From Hugenholtzia roseola DSM 9546 (GTDB taxonomy: Bacteria; Bacteroidota; Bacteroidia; Cytophagales; Bernardetiaceae), in assembly GCF_000422585.1 (NCBI RefSeq), contig NZ_AUGI01000035.1:30950-94949 (forward strand): a stretch of DNA of 64,000 bases, read 5' to 3'. This document shows positions 44,315 through 53,963 of the stretch, one piece after another. The notes under the pieces were generated by a model that was not told the DNA's origin, searched no databases, and saw nothing but the letters and a program-made list of their open reading frames with translations. Made by a program: the position numbers and the translations under genes. The first letter of the stretch is position 1, and each line of letters begins with the position of its first letter.

Positions 44315-45592
44315 ATGAACCAAGCCCTACTCCACCCCGACGTACAAGCCTTTATCCGCCAACAGGAAGGGGCAGACCTGTATCGCTTGGCACTTCAAAA
44401 GGTAGCCTTTGAAGGCGTGAGAACAGAAGAAATTTTGAATCAGATTCAATTTTTAAAAAAGATAAAAAGCAAAGTTCCCTACTTTTATGCGCAATACCAC
44501 AAAGGGAAAGCCCTTGTTTTTCCGCCTTTGCTTTCCTATGAGCAAGCCTCCTCGCAAACAAGCGCGGAATGGAAAGCCGAAATTTTGGCGCAGCAGCTAC
44601 CTACCAACGGCACTTTTGCCGACCTAACAGGCGGCTTTGGGGTAGATTGTTTTTTTATAGGCAGCAAAGCAGGCGAAGTTTTTTATGTAGAACAAAATCC
44701 GCTTTTGGCGCAAATCGTGGCGCACAATTTTGCCCTCTTGGGCTTAGAAGCGCGATTTTTTCCCCTCGAAGCCGAAACTTTTTTGAAACAATGCCTTTCA
44801 GAAAATAAAATACTTGATGCCGTTTTGATAGACCCTGCCCGCCGCGATTCTGCCCAAAAGAAGGTCTTTTTATTGGCTGATACGCGCCCCGACGTAGTCG
44901 CGCTTTTGCCACTTTTAGCCCAAAGTGCCAAGCAAATTCTACTCAAAACTTCGCCTATGTTGGATATAAAGGCGGCTCTTGCAGAGTTGGAAAGAAAAGG
45001 TTTTTGGGTAGAAAAAGTATGGGTAGTTTCGGTAGAAAATGAATGTAAAGAACTTCTTTTTTTATTACAAAATGAAAGGTATTTTAATCCGCCCATCACT
45101 ACCCAAAATTTGCCCTCGATAGAAGCCGTAGATTTTGTAAAAAATGGCGATTCGGCTCTGATAAAAAAAACGTTTTGCTTTTCTTTTTGGGAAGAAGAAA
45201 ACGCATCTGCCTCTTATTCGCTACCCCAAAAATACCTCTACGAGCCTTCTTCGGCACTTTTAAAGGCTGGTGCTTTTAAAGTGTCTGCCCTGCGTTTGGG
45301 CTTATCTAAATTGCACGCGCATAGCCATTTATACACAGGGGCGCGTTTTGAGCCTACTTTTCAGGGGCGCATTTTCGAAATTCAGCACCTTAGCAAATTA
45401 GACAAAAAAGAAATTTCGCTTTTGATACCCGAAAAAAAAGCCAATATTTTGGTGCGCAATTTCCCCCTCACGCCTGCCGAAATTGCGAAAAAATTGGGCT
45501 TCCAACAAGGAGGCAAAGCGTTTCTTATCGCCACGACGCAAAAGGAGAACAAACCTATTTTGATAGTGGCTACCAAAATAAACCAATTCTAA
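44315..45592 (+). CDS. class I SAM-dependent methyltransferase with THUMP-like domain
   Basis: 425 aa from the ATG at 44315 (MNQALLHPDVQAFIRQQEGA). The N-terminal helical part (to about 85) is followed by the SAM-binding Rossmann fold. FADLTGGFGVDCFFIGSKAG is motif I, YVEQNPLLAQIVAHNFALLG follows, and AVLIDPARRDSAQKKVFLL is the DPxR motif IV of this group. The C-terminal part (about 330-420, EIQHLSKLDKKEISLLIPEK, FPLTPAEIAKKLGFQQGGKA) is the THUMP-like domain that binds RNA. A target in tRNA or rRNA is likely but the nucleotide is unknown. Confidence 0.85.
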   Translation: MNQALLHPDVQAFIRQQEGADLYRLALQKVAFEGVRTEEILNQIQFLKKIKSKVPYFYAQYHKGKALVFPPLLSYEQASSQTSAEWKAEILAQQLPTNGTFADLTGGFGVDCFFIGSKAGEVFYVEQNPLLAQIVAHNFALLGLEARFFPLEAETFLKQCLSENKILDAVLIDPARRDSAQKKVFLLADTRPDVVALLPLLAQSAKQILLKTSPMLDIKAALAELERKGFWVEKVWVVSVENECKELLFLLQNERYFNPPITTQNLPSIEAVDFVKNGDSALIKKTFCFSFWEEENASASYSLPQKYLYEPSSALLKAGAFKVSALRLGLSKLHAHSHLYTGARFEPTFQGRIFEIQHLSKLDKKEISLLIPEKKANILVRNFPLTPAEIAKKLGFQQGGKAFLIATTQKENKPILIVATKINQF

Positions 45593-45659
45593 AAATAGAG
45601 AGGCGTGAATTGTGGGGCGAAAGTTTGCCTTGTAGTAGTCGATAATGGCTAAAAAGTCC

Positions 45660-45667
45660 TACCTTTG
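45660..45667 (+). promoter_or_regulatory. putative -7 element of folD
   Basis: TACCTTTG fits TAnnTTTG, 49 nt ahead of the ATG at 45717. A well-spaced TTTG at -33 is missing. Its position argues against the longer frame from 45645. Confidence 0.45.
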
Positions 45668-45716
45668 CAGTCGAAAACTTCGCTCGCTTTCGTTTTTCCT
45701 TCCTACTCACAATTTT

Positions 45717-46592
45717 ATGAAACTCATCGACGGCAAACTTGTTTCTGCACAAATCAAGGCTCAAATTGCACAAGAAGTTGCGATTTTAAAAAAAGAAGGC
45801 AAAAAAACACCACACTTAGCCGCTATTTTGGTAGGCGATGATGGCGCAAGCCAGACCTATGTAGCCAGCAAGGTGCGTTTTTGCCAAGAAGTAGGCTACG
45901 ATTCCACTTTGATTCAGAAACCTGCCGACCTTAGTGAAGCCGAACTTTTGGCGTTGGTAGAAAGCCTAAACCACAATGCCGAAATCGATGGTTTTATTGT
46001 GCAGTTGCCTTTGCCTGCCCATATTTCTGCCGAAAAAGTGCTTTTGGCAATAGACCCCAAAAAAGATGTAGATGGCTTTCACCCCGAAAATGTAGGGCGC
46101 ATGCTTTTAGGGCTGCCTTGCTACCTGCCTGCTACGCCTTTGGGTATCCTCAAACTTTTGGAATACTACCAAATTCCGACGGCAGGCAGACATTGTGTCG
46201 TAGTAGGACGTAGCCACATTGTAGGCTCACCCATGAGCGTACTGATGGCGCGAAATGCCCCTATCGGAAACGCAACCGTAACGCTTACGCACAGCCGCAC
46301 AGCAGATTTAGCCGCCATTACACGCCAAGCCGATATTTTGATTGCTGCCTTAGGCAAGCCCGAATTTATTACGGCAGAGATGGTAAAAGAAGGCGCAGTG
46401 GTGATAGATGTAGGCACAACGCGCGTAGCTGATGCGAGCAAAAAATCGGGTTTTAGTTTGAAAGGAGATGTAAAATTTGACGAAGTTGCGCCTAAATGTA
46501 GCTACATCTCACCCGTACCGGGGGGCGTAGGCTTACTCACCGTTACGGCTTTGATGCTCAATACCTTACAAGCCGTTACTAACCGATTCTAA
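45717..46592 (+). CDS. folD: bifunctional methylene-THF dehydrogenase/cyclohydrolase
   Basis: 291 aa from the ATG at 45717 ([20 protein letters not shown]). Motifs are [20 protein letters not shown] (the catalytic Y-x-x-x-K pair), [27 protein letters not shown], the NADP site [20 protein letters not shown] and [19 protein letters not shown]. It interconverts 5,10-methylene-, methenyl- and 10-formyl-tetrahydrofolate in one-carbon metabolism. It follows the methyltransferase with a 124-bp gap. Confidence 0.97.
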   Translation: MKLIDGKLVSAQIKAQIAQEVAILKKEGKKTPHLAAILVGDDGASQTYVASKVRFCQEVGYDSTLIQKPADLSEAELLALVESLNHNAEIDGFIVQLPLPAHISAEKVLLAIDPKKDVDGFHPENVGRMLLGLPCYLPATPLGILKLLEYYQIPTAGRHCVVVGRSHIVGSPMSVLMARNAPIGNATVTLTHSRTADLAAITRQADILIAALGKPEFITAEMVKEGAVVIDVGTTRVADASKKSGFSLKGDVKFDEVAPKCSYISPVPGGVGLLTVTALMLNTLQAVTNRF

Positions 46593-46653
46593 GCCCCTTC
46601 CAAAAGTTGTTTTTTCGTTCAATCCTACTTGTTTTCATCAAACTGCCCTTCCC

Positions 46654-47628
46654 ATGTCTGCTCCTTGTTTAGATATTTCTATCGTTGTTCCGCTTCTAAA
46701 TGAAGCCGAATCGCTACCCGAACTGCACGATTGGATTGTGCGCGTCATGGAAGAAGGAAAATATAGTTATGAAATTATCTTTGTCAATGACGGTAGTACC
46801 GACGACTCATGGGAAATCATAGAAGCCTTAGTTGCTCGCAATGCCGCCGTTCGCGGTATCTGCTTTACGCGCAATTACGGCAAATCTGCCGCCTTAGATG
46901 CAGGCTTTGAAGCGACCCAAGGGCGTGTCGTCATTACCATGGACGCAGACTTGCAAGATAGCCCCGACGAAATTCCCGACCTATATCGCTTGATAGAAGA
47001 AGAGAAATACGACCTTATTTCGGGTTGGAAAAAAAAGCGGCACGACCCCCTAACCAAAACGCTACCCACCAAACTTTTCAATGCCGTAACACGCGCCTTT
47101 TCAGGGATTTATTTGCACGATTTTAATTGCGGTTTGAAAGCCTACCGTTGGAAAGTGGTAAAGAGTTTGCAGCTTTATGGTGAAATGCACCGTTATATCC
47201 CTGTTTTGGCAAAATGGAACGGCTACAAAAAAATTGGCGAAAAAGTAGTGCAGCATCGCGCACGCAAATACGGCACTACCAAATTTGGCATCGAGCGTTT
47301 TATCAATGGTTTTTTAGACCTGCTTTCCGTAACTTTCATTACGCGCTTTCGCAAAAAACCCATGCACTTTTTTGGCATCTTGGGCTTGCTCTCCTTTATG
47401 AGCGGTTTGGGTATCGCCTTTTGGCTCTCTTTGGAAAAATTTATGGGTTGGCACACGCGCGAAGTAGTAGAACAACCCCTGTTTTTTTGGGGCTTAGTCG
47501 CGCTCATTACAGGCGTACAGCTCTTTTTGGCAGGCTTTTTAGCCGAACTCTCTGTCATGCAAACGCAAAAGCAAGACTATCTCATTGAAAAAACAATAGG
47601 CAACTCCTCAAATTCTACTGCACAATAG
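46654..47628 (+). CDS. glycosyltransferase family 2 with C-terminal membrane helices
   Basis: 324 aa. A GT-A catalytic domain (about 5-220) starts [20 protein letters not shown], and has [36 protein letters not shown] and the [12 protein letters not shown] segment, which holds the metal-binding D-x-[14 protein letters not shown] is the acceptor loop. Two C-terminal helices lie near 238-262 and 275-300. The layout matches DPM1/GtrB/ArnC-type enzymes that load a sugar onto undecaprenyl phosphate at the inner membrane. The lipid or sugar cannot be named. Translocase or acceptor genes are not adjacent. Confidence 0.9.
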   Translation: MSAPCLDISIVVPLLNEAESLPELHDWIVRVMEEGKYSYEIIFVNDGSTDDSWEIIEALVARNAAVRGICFTRNYGKSAALDAGFEATQGRVVITMDADLQDSPDEIPDLYRLIEEEKYDLISGWKKKRHDPLTKTLPTKLFNAVTRAFSGIYLHDFNCGLKAYRWKVVKSLQLYGEMHRYIPVLAKWNGYKKIGEKVVQHRARKYGTTKFGIERFINGFLDLLSVTFITRFRKKPMHFFGILGLLSFMSGLGIAFWLSLEKFMGWHTREVVEQPLFFWGLVALITGVQLFLAGFLAELSVMQTQKQDYLIEKTIGNSSNSTAQ

Positions 47629-47725
47629 TTGCATTTTTATTCCTTATAGGAAAACATTTGCCTGCCACAAAATCTTATTTCAAAACGAAGCTCACCCTAA
47701 AAAAGGGCTAATCCCTACTTTGCTT

Positions 47726-48715
47726 ATGACCAAAAATCCGACTACCGAACCTCTATTAACCGACAATCCGAATCGCTTTGTGCTATTCCCTATTCAGCAT
47801 AGCGACATTTGGGAACTCTACAAAAAAGCCGAAGCCTCCTTTTGGACAGCAGAGGAAATCGACCTTAGCACCGACCTGCGCGATTGGGCAGAAAAGCTCA
47901 CCGACGACGAAAAGCACTTTATTTCGCACGTCTTAGCCTTCTTTGCAGCGTCAGACGGTATCGTCAATGAAAACTTAGCCGTCAATTTCCTAAGAGAAGT
48001 GCAGTACCCAGAGGCGAAGTGCTTTTACGGCTTCCAAATTATGGCGGAAAATATCCACAGTGAAACTTATTCTTTGCTTATTGATACTTTAATTAAAGAC
48101 CCAAACCAAAAAAGCAAGCTCTTAAACGCCTTAGAAACGATACCCTGCGTACAAAAGAAAGGCGAATGGGCGTTGCGTTGGATTGAAAGCGATAACTTTG
48201 CCGAGCGGCTTATAGCCTTTGCCGCAGTAGAAGGTATCTTTTTTAGCGGCTCTTTCTGCTCTATCTTTTGGCTCAAAAAGCGCGGCTTAATGGCAGGATT
48301 AGCCTTTTCAAATGAACTTATTAGCCGCGACGAAGGCTTGCATTGCGACTTCGCTTGCTTGCTTTACAATCGGTATGTACAAAACAAGCTACCAAAGGAG
48401 CGCATTGTAGAAATCATTTCTGAAGCCGTCAAGATTGAAAAGGAATTTGTAACAGACGCTTTGCCTGTGGCTCTTATCGGAATGAACGCGGATTTAATGC
48501 AAGAGTACATCGAGTTTGTTGCGGATAGGCTTTTGGGCGAGTTAGGCATACCGAAGTTATACGGTGCTTCAAATCCGTTCCCTTTTATGGAAATGATTAG
48601 CTTACAGGGTAAAACCAACTTCTTTGAAAAGCGCGTAGCCGAGTATCAAAAGGCAGGCGTTACGACAAAGCAAGACCCCGAAAAGTCAAGGTTTAGCTTA
48701 GATGAGGATTTTTAG
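47726..48715 (+). CDS. nrdB: ribonucleotide reductase class I, small (beta) subunit
   Basis: 329 aa from the ATG at 47726 ([18 protein letters not shown]). The di-iron ligands fit the family: [35 protein letters not shown] (Glu, His and the radical-type Tyr), [20 protein letters not shown] and [16 protein letters not shown]. The C-terminal tail (FSLDEDF) is the peptide that docks to the large subunit. It generates the tyrosyl radical for deoxynucleotide synthesis. nrdA is not in the window, which is unusual but known in Bacteroidota. Confidence 0.96.
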   Translation: MTKNPTTEPLLTDNPNRFVLFPIQHSDIWELYKKAEASFWTAEEIDLSTDLRDWAEKLTDDEKHFISHVLAFFAASDGIVNENLAVNFLREVQYPEAKCFYGFQIMAENIHSETYSLLIDTLIKDPNQKSKLLNALETIPCVQKKGEWALRWIESDNFAERLIAFAAVEGIFFSGSFCSIFWLKKRGLMAGLAFSNELISRDEGLHCDFACLLYNRYVQNKLPKERIVEIISEAVKIEKEFVTDALPVALIGMNADLMQEYIEFVADRLLGELGIPKLYGASNPFPFMEMISLQGKTNFFEKRVAEYQKAGVTTKQDPEKSRFSLDEDF

Positions 48716-48842
48716 AAAAACAAGATTTGGGGATAGGGAACGACCTTATCCCCTCCATTTTTTACGACTCTAATGGCAGCCGACTTTAATTTTATATTTT
48801 AAAGCGTTTTTACAACGATAAAAGTCCCAAATACACCTTTCT

Positions 48843-48885
48843 GAAAAAAAAGAGAACAAACACCTCACAAGGAAATGTTTGTTCT
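48843..48885 (-). terminator. terminator of glmS
   Basis: AGAACAAACA / TGTTTGTTCT (48853-48862 / 48876-48885) forms a 10-bp stem with a 13-nt loop. On the minus strand it is followed by TCTTTTTTTT. It lies 11 bp past the glmS stop and may also serve the convergent nrdB. Confidence 0.75.
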
Positions 48886-48895
48886 GTTTTTTACT

Positions 48896-50737
48896 TTATT
48901 CCACCGTAACCGACTTTGCCAAATTTCGCGGCTGGTCTACATCACAGCCACGCAAAATGGCGACATGGTACGCCAAAAGTTGGAGCGGCACAACGGCTAA
49001 AAGCGGAATGAGGGCTTCATGCGTCTGTGGAATTTCGATGACATAATCCACCATTTCGGGAATCAGGACATCGCCTTCTGTTACGACGGCAATGACTTTG
49101 CCGCGTCGTGCCTTCACTTCTTTGATGTTGGAAATGATTTTATCGTAAGAGCTATCACGTGTGGCAATGACAACGACAGGCATTTCTTCGTCTATGAGCG
49201 CAATGGGACCATGCTTCATTTCGGCGGCAGGATACCCTTCGGCATGAATGTAGGAAATTTCTTTGAGTTTGAGTGCGCCCTCCAAAGCGACAGGAAAATT
49301 ATAGCCACGCCCCAAGTAGAGGAAATTTCGCGCGTCCTTAAAAATTTTAGCTATCTCCAAAACCGAATCATTGAGGCGCAAACTTTTATTTACTTTTTGT
49401 GGGATATTTTCAAGCTCATGCAGCAAAAAAGAAAACTGCTCTTTGGTGAGCGTTTGGCGGTGCTGCGCCAACATCAATGCCAACATGGTCAAGACCGTAA
49501 CCTGTGCGGTAAAGGCTTTGGTGCTGGCAACCCCAATTTCGGGACCTGCATGGATATACGCGCCCTCGTCAGTGGCACGCGCAATCGAAGAGCCTACTAC
49601 ATTGCAGATGCCATAAATAATTGCGCCTCTGCTTTTAGCCAACTCTATCGCCGCTAAGGTATCCGCCGTTTCGCCCGACTGCGAAATGGCAATGACGACA
49701 TCACCCTTTTCGATAATCGGATTGCGATACCTAAATTCAGACGCATATTCCACCTCCACAGGGATTCGCGCCAATTCCTCAATCAAATATTCAGCGACAA
49801 GCCCTGCATGCCAAGATGTGCCACAGGCTACAATGACAATGCGCTTGGCATTGGTTAGATGCGGTAAGTAGTGGTGAATCCCGCCCAAACGGACGTAATT
49901 ATCTTTGGCGATAAGCCTACCTCGCATGGCATCGGCAATAGAATTAGGCTGCTCATAGATTTCTTTGAGCATAAAATAATCGTAGCCCCCCTTCTCGATG
50001 GATTCCAACGCCATGTCCAGCGTTTGGATATAGGGCGTAGTTTCTACATTTTGTAGGTTTTTGATATGAAGCCCCGATTCGCCTAAGATGGCAATTTCGT
50101 TGTCGTTTAGATACACTACATTTTTGGTGTGTTCTATGATAGGCGTTGCGTCGGAGGCGATAAAATATTCGCCTGCCTCTGTTCCAATGCCAATCACGAG
50201 CGGACTGCCTTTGCGAGCTGCCAATAATTGACGCGGCTCCTCTTCCGAAATGACAATAATCGCATACGCGCCCACAATTTTGGTCAGTGCCAAGCGTAGG
50301 GCTTTTTCCAAGCTACACTGCTCATTTTGCCTGATTTCTTCTATAAAATGAACCAAGACCTCTGTATCGGTTTCGCTTTGAAACTGATAGCCTTTTTTGA
50401 GCAATTCGGTCTTGATGGCGGCGTAGTTTTCTATGATGCCATTGTGAATCAAGGCGATTTTCTGATTGTAAGACGCATGCGGATGCGCATTGACATCATT
50501 GGGTTCGCCATGTGTAGCCCAGCGGGTGTGTCCGATACCGACCGAACCTGTGTTGTCCTTTTGCGCTATAAAATGTTCTAATTCTGAAACTTTGCCCTTT
50601 TTCTTGTAAATGTTCAGATGCCCATTGAGCAGAGCGACCCCTGCACTATCATAGCCGCGATATTCCAAGCGGTGCAAGCCTTTGATGATGATAGGATAGG
50701 CTTGTTGTTTTCCAATATATCCGACAATTCCACACAT
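48896..50737 (-). CDS. glmS: glutamine--fructose-6-phosphate aminotransferase (isomerizing)
   Basis: 613 aa, the usual length. The class II glutaminase domain starts MCGIVGYIGKQQAYPII with Cys2 as nucleophile, then GIGHTRWATHGEPND and AVALKGSPLVIG-like LAARKGSPLVIGIG. Two SIS isomerase domains follow (about 285-445 and 455-600), with VACGTSWHAGLVAEYLIEEL, AISQSGETADTLAA and GRGYNFPVALEGALKLKEIS. The C-tail LAKSVTVE is the conserved active-site plug. It makes glucosamine 6-phosphate, the entry to peptidoglycan and lipid A. No glmS ribozyme is visible upstream, as expected outside Gram-positives. Confidence 0.97.
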   Translation of the reverse strand: MCGIVGYIGKQQAYPIIIKGLHRLEYRGYDSAGVALLNGHLNIYKKKGKVSELEHFIAQKDNTGSVGIGHTRWATHGEPNDVNAHPHASYNQKIALIHNGIIENYAAIKTELLKKGYQFQSETDTEVLVHFIEEIRQNEQCSLEKALRLALTKIVGAYAIIVISEEEPRQLLAARKGSPLVIGIGTEAGEYFIASDATPIIEHTKNVVYLNDNEIAILGESGLHIKNLQNVETTPYIQTLDMALESIEKGGYDYFMLKEIYEQPNSIADAMRGRLIAKDNYVRLGGIHHYLPHLTNAKRIVIVACGTSWHAGLVAEYLIEELARIPVEVEYASEFRYRNPIIEKGDVVIAISQSGETADTLAAIELAKSRGAIIYGICNVVGSSIARATDEGAYIHAGPEIGVASTKAFTAQVTVLTMLALMLAQHRQTLTKEQFSFLLHELENIPQKVNKSLRLNDSVLEIAKIFKDARNFLYLGRGYNFPVALEGALKLKEISYIHAEGYPAAEMKHGPIALIDEEMPVVVIATRDSSYDKIISNIKEVKARRGKVIAVVTEGDVLIPEMVDYVIEIPQTHEALIPLLAVVPLQLLAYHVAILRGCDVDQPRNLAKSVTVE

Positions 50738-50867
50738 AGCGAAGCAATAAGAGAAAGAGAAATAAAAAAGAGAAGAAGCGGTTTTGTGAAAAAGGGTAGC
50801 TTTTTCATACCCAAATCATACCCAAAAACCTGCATTTTTGTACGAAAACCGCCCAAAGAAGTTGATG

Positions 50868-52223
50868 TTAGGGAGCTATCGTATAATAAACCTTCAAACG
50901 CAAGCGATTTTGCGCCCGTTTGTTATCGCCAAAGATAACAGAATGAAGCGAATAGGTATTACCCGAAGGGAATAAAATGAGTCCGCTATTGGGAATTTCA
51001 CCATCTATAACGCGCTGAATGTAGGCGGTAAGTTGAATCGTGCTATAAGCCCGTCCGCCCGAAAGGTAATTGAAAGCTAAGGGTTGGCTCGAATTGGTTT
51101 CCGACATAAGCGCAAGGGGCTGCCCCGTAACGGCACTAAATTCGAAGAGTTCGTCGCTACTACCAGCATTGCCGTAATAAAGGTACAGAAAAGGCGGTGC
51201 AGAGCGCACATTGCCCAAATAATCGGGAATGGGGTCTAAGGCAAGTTCGGCGCGGTTTATCATCACTTTCTGGTCGCGCCCAAAAGAGGTAAGGTGAGGA
51301 AAACGCAAGCGCGTCAGAATCCCCGTTCCTGCTTGTATCATGCCAATGTTGTCGGTGCTTTGGGTAGGAATAGAAGCGGCAGCACTCAAATTTTGTAAAT
51401 AGGCACTGCGGCTCAAATCGGAGCTAAAATTGCAGAAGTGCGCCCCAAAATTGGCTATCCTGCGCACGCGCGGAATGGTATCGGAAGAGGCTAAGTGGTA
51501 ATAAACGCCCAAAAAGCTCAAAATATTGCGAGCGTCGAAGGAAACAATGCTATTAGAAGTTTCTTCGTCTGAACGGATAGAAACGCCTTTGAAATATTCT
51601 ACAAACTTTTCCTGATTGGTAAGTTCCTCTGCGCCCCCCTTCGAAAAGAGTTCGTTGGCAAAAGCCTCTGTCATGCGGAAATTAAGGACGTTGTTAGAGT
51701 CTAAATCGTCGGGGAAGGTGGCATAACCAATGGGCTGAATTTCGGTTTGCAGGGCATCAAATTGATAAAAGGTGCTGTCAGGTGAAAGCGTTTCTAAGTT
51801 GCGATACACTGCCAAACGGTGTGGCGTTGTCCTATCGCCCTGCACCGAACTAACATAGAGGCGCAATAGCACCGAATCGAGCAAATAGGGTTCGCCTGCT
51901 GTTTCAAACTCGATGTCGTTTTCGTGAATAATCATACGAGCATAACTTTTGGCTTCGTACTTGCCAAAATATTCGTTTTCCATCTGCCCCACTACCAAAA
52001 AGGGAGCCGTAGAAGTGCTGGCACTGGTCGTATTGATGCTATCTACCTTTACAATGTCGCTCACTATCGTGATGGTATCGGTATAGACGGTATTGATAAG
52101 GTCGGAGGGGTCTTCTAATTCAAGCCCCAAACTATCGGGGTCTTGACAGGCTGTAAATAGGCTCATTGCCGCAAGAAAAAGAGCCGCCCAAGCGAAAGGA
52201 AAAAAAACGCGCGTAAATTTCAT
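50868..52223 (-). CDS. DUF4270 family lipoprotein
   Basis: 451 aa from the ATG at 52223 (MKFTRVFFPFAWAALFLAAM). The lipobox SLFTACQDP gives the acylated cysteine at residue 26. The family pattern is an Asp-rich start (DPDSLGLELEDPSDLINTVY), then YFGKYEAKSYARMIIHEND, and beta-rich repeats with VLLRLYVSSVQGDRTTPHRL-type strands, ending in NRLRLKVYYTIAP. The family's function is unknown. It sits between glmS and glycogen-synthase-like genes on one strand, an order seen in other Bacteroidota, so a link to cell-surface or glycan stores is plausible. Confidence 0.85.
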   Translation of the reverse strand: MKFTRVFFPFAWAALFLAAMSLFTACQDPDSLGLELEDPSDLINTVYTDTITIVSDIVKVDSINTTSASTSTAPFLVVGQMENEYFGKYEAKSYARMIIHENDIEFETAGEPYLLDSVLLRLYVSSVQGDRTTPHRLAVYRNLETLSPDSTFYQFDALQTEIQPIGYATFPDDLDSNNVLNFRMTEAFANELFSKGGAEELTNQEKFVEYFKGVSIRSDEETSNSIVSFDARNILSFLGVYYHLASSDTIPRVRRIANFGAHFCNFSSDLSRSAYLQNLSAAASIPTQSTDNIGMIQAGTGILTRLRFPHLTSFGRDQKVMINRAELALDPIPDYLGNVRSAPPFLYLYYGNAGSSDELFEFSAVTGQPLALMSETNSSQPLAFNYLSGGRAYSTIQLTAYIQRVIDGEIPNSGLILFPSGNTYSLHSVIFGDNKRAQNRLRLKVYYTIAP

Positions 52224-52386
52224 AGGTAAAATTTCAACTAAAATGCAAACAAGAAAGCGATAAGAAAGTACAACGAGGCTACACAAAAGGTCGGTACTAC
52301 CATTCAAGACGCAAAAATACACTAATTTGCTGCTTTTTATCATACAAAGCCCAATTTTACGCCTTTTTTAGAGAAGCAAAAGGCAT

Positions 52387-52414
52387 AAAAAAAGCGAAGC
52401 TGGGCTTCGCTTTT
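52387..52414 (-). terminator. terminator after the glycogen-synthase-like gene
   Basis: AAAAGCGAAGC / GCTTCGCTTTT (52390-52400 / 52404-52414), an 11-bp stem with a 3-nt loop. On the minus strand it is followed by a T run. It lies 95 bp past the stop at 52509. Confidence 0.75.
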
Positions 52415-52508
52415 GGGGTAGTTACCAAAGTAGATGGCAAAGGTGCATAGTCAAATTTGTAGGGGAAATCTTTTTCCCTACTCATTCAGACCCTTTTTTT
52501 AGCGTCTT

Positions 52509-53336
52509 TTAGACCATTTTGGCTTCGCCTACCAATTCTTGATAGAGTTGGTGGTAAAAATCGCAAATAGACTCCTCTTCACTATTTGCACTCAATACCT
52601 TGTCTTGGGCAATGCTTTGCAACGCATTGTCCAAATCTTGTGAAGGCTGTGCCTTGACGACGAAGTCTGCCAAACTTGCGCCCACTCCTACAAATCCTGC
52701 GGGGGTAGGATTGGCGATAAGCGGCTCTGCTAAGTTTTGGTCTAAATCGTCCCACGCCAATTTGTCTAAGAGTGTGGTCTTGTCGAAGGTCTGTGCAAAA
52801 AGGTTGTCGTAGGCAGTATAGATGATTTTGGTTTCTTTGAAGATGGGGTGATTTTTGTAGGAACTGCGCAAATACATCGGCACTGCCCCTGCAAACCAGT
52901 CATGACAATGCACAATATCGGGCGACCAGCCTAATTTTTTTACCGTTTCCAATGCGCCCTTGCAGAAAAAGATGGCACGCTCGTCGTTGTCTTCAAAAGG
53001 CTGCTCGGCATCATCTGTAAAGAGGCGTTTGCGTTGGTAATAATCCTCGTTATCAATAAAATAGACCTGCATCTTGGCTTGTGGAATAGACGCAACTTTG
53101 ATTATCAGCGGTTTTTCTTCCTCGCCAATCGAGATATTGATACCCGAGAGCCGAACCACCTCATGCAAGCGATTCTTTCGCTCATTGATGACTCCAAAAC
53201 GAGGAACAATGATTCGGATTTCCAACCCTTTATTTTGCATACCTTCGGGCAGCGGACGCAAATGTTCACCGACACCGCACATATCCAAAAAGGGGGTAAT
53301 TTCGCTTGCTATGTAAAGAACACGTAGGTTGCTCAT
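52509..53336 (-). CDS. glycogen/starch synthase, N-terminal-domain protein
   Basis: 275 aa. It matches only the GT5 N-terminal domain. RVLYIASEITPFLDMCGVGE is the ADP-glucose-proximal start (the usual KTGGL is CGVGE here). Then come LPEGMQNKGLEIRIIVPRFG, VHCHDWFAGAVPMYLRSSYK and the KIIYTAYDNLFAQTF block. The C-terminal donor-binding GT-B half (with ETFGL/EPCGL-type motif) is missing, so full synthase activity is doubtful. Short copies of this sort are frequent in Bacteroidota beside DUF4270 and glmS. A promoter (TAACTTTG) lies about 40 nt upstream. Confidence 0.82.
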   Translation of the reverse strand: MSNLRVLYIASEITPFLDMCGVGEHLRPLPEGMQNKGLEIRIIVPRFGVINERKNRLHEVVRLSGINISIGEEEKPLIIKVASIPQAKMQVYFIDNEDYYQRKRLFTDDAEQPFEDNDERAIFFCKGALETVKKLGWSPDIVHCHDWFAGAVPMYLRSSYKNHPIFKETKIIYTAYDNLFAQTFDKTTLLDKLAWDDLDQNLAEPLIANPTPAGFVGVGASLADFVVKAQPSQDLDNALQSIAQDKVLSANSEEESICDFYHQLYQELVGEAKMV

Positions 53337-53374
53337 ATTTTTTTCTTTTGGGTTGCCAAAAACAAATAACCCTG

Positions 53375-53405
53375 CAAAGTTACAAAAAATTTTCGAGATT
53401 TCAAT
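53375..53405 (-). promoter_or_regulatory. promoter of the glycogen-synthase-like gene
   Basis: Minus-strand TAACTTTG (53375-53382) fits TAnnTTTG. ATTG (53402-53405), one base off TTTG, lies 19 nt further. The start codon at 53336 is about 40 nt downstream. Confidence 0.55.
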
Positions 53406-53571
53406 TTTTTAATCCGAATTGTGTTGTAATATTGCAGTCTAATTCTGATTTTGCCCGTATTGTGCCTTAGTACGAAAAGCGAAAAAAAGCCCCTCTGCTG
53501 CCTTTTGGCAGACTTTTCTATTCGTATTTTTTTATATATTCTGCCTATTTTTCAAAAAAAATCCTCTTTTT

Positions 53572-53904
53572 ATGCAAAAATTTAGTTTTGTTTTGGTCGC
53601 ACTTATTTCAGTAGCGGCTCTCAATGGCATCATAGGTTTTGCCGTAGCCTATTTTATGTCCCCTTACAAGAGTGTCCATCCACACGATTTAGGGCTTTGG
53701 AGCTTTTTTCTGATGGCAGGAGCTTGGCTTTTGGCAATGATTTTCGCCCTCGTTTTGAGTATCGTAAAAGCCGTTAAGATGGAGCTACCTTTGGCGCAGG
53801 AGGCTTTCAAGGCAGGGATTTTACAATCGGTGGGCTATTCGTTTTTCTTTTTCTTGGCGGTCGCGATTTTGCTTATCTTCTTAGACGAATTTTATCGATA
53901 TTGA
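53572..53904 (+). CDS. hypothetical membrane protein, three helices
   Basis: 110 aa. Hydrophobic segments lie near 5-27 (FVLVALISVAALNGIIGFAV), 42-66 (LWSFFLMAGAWLLAMIFALV) and 86-107 (LQSVGYSFFFFLAVAILLIF). No motif or family is recognised. It precedes menD by 59 bp on the same strand, so it could be in the menD-bioD transcript. Confidence 0.6.
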   Translation: MQKFSFVLVALISVAALNGIIGFAVAYFMSPYKSVHPHDLGLWSFFLMAGAWLLAMIFALVLSIVKAVKMELPLAQEAFKAGILQSVGYSFFFFLAVAILLIFLDEFYRY

Positions 53905-53963
53905 TAGGCTTTTCGTAACTTGCAGGCGTTTCACTACCCTTTGGGGTTTAAAAAAGACTCGCT

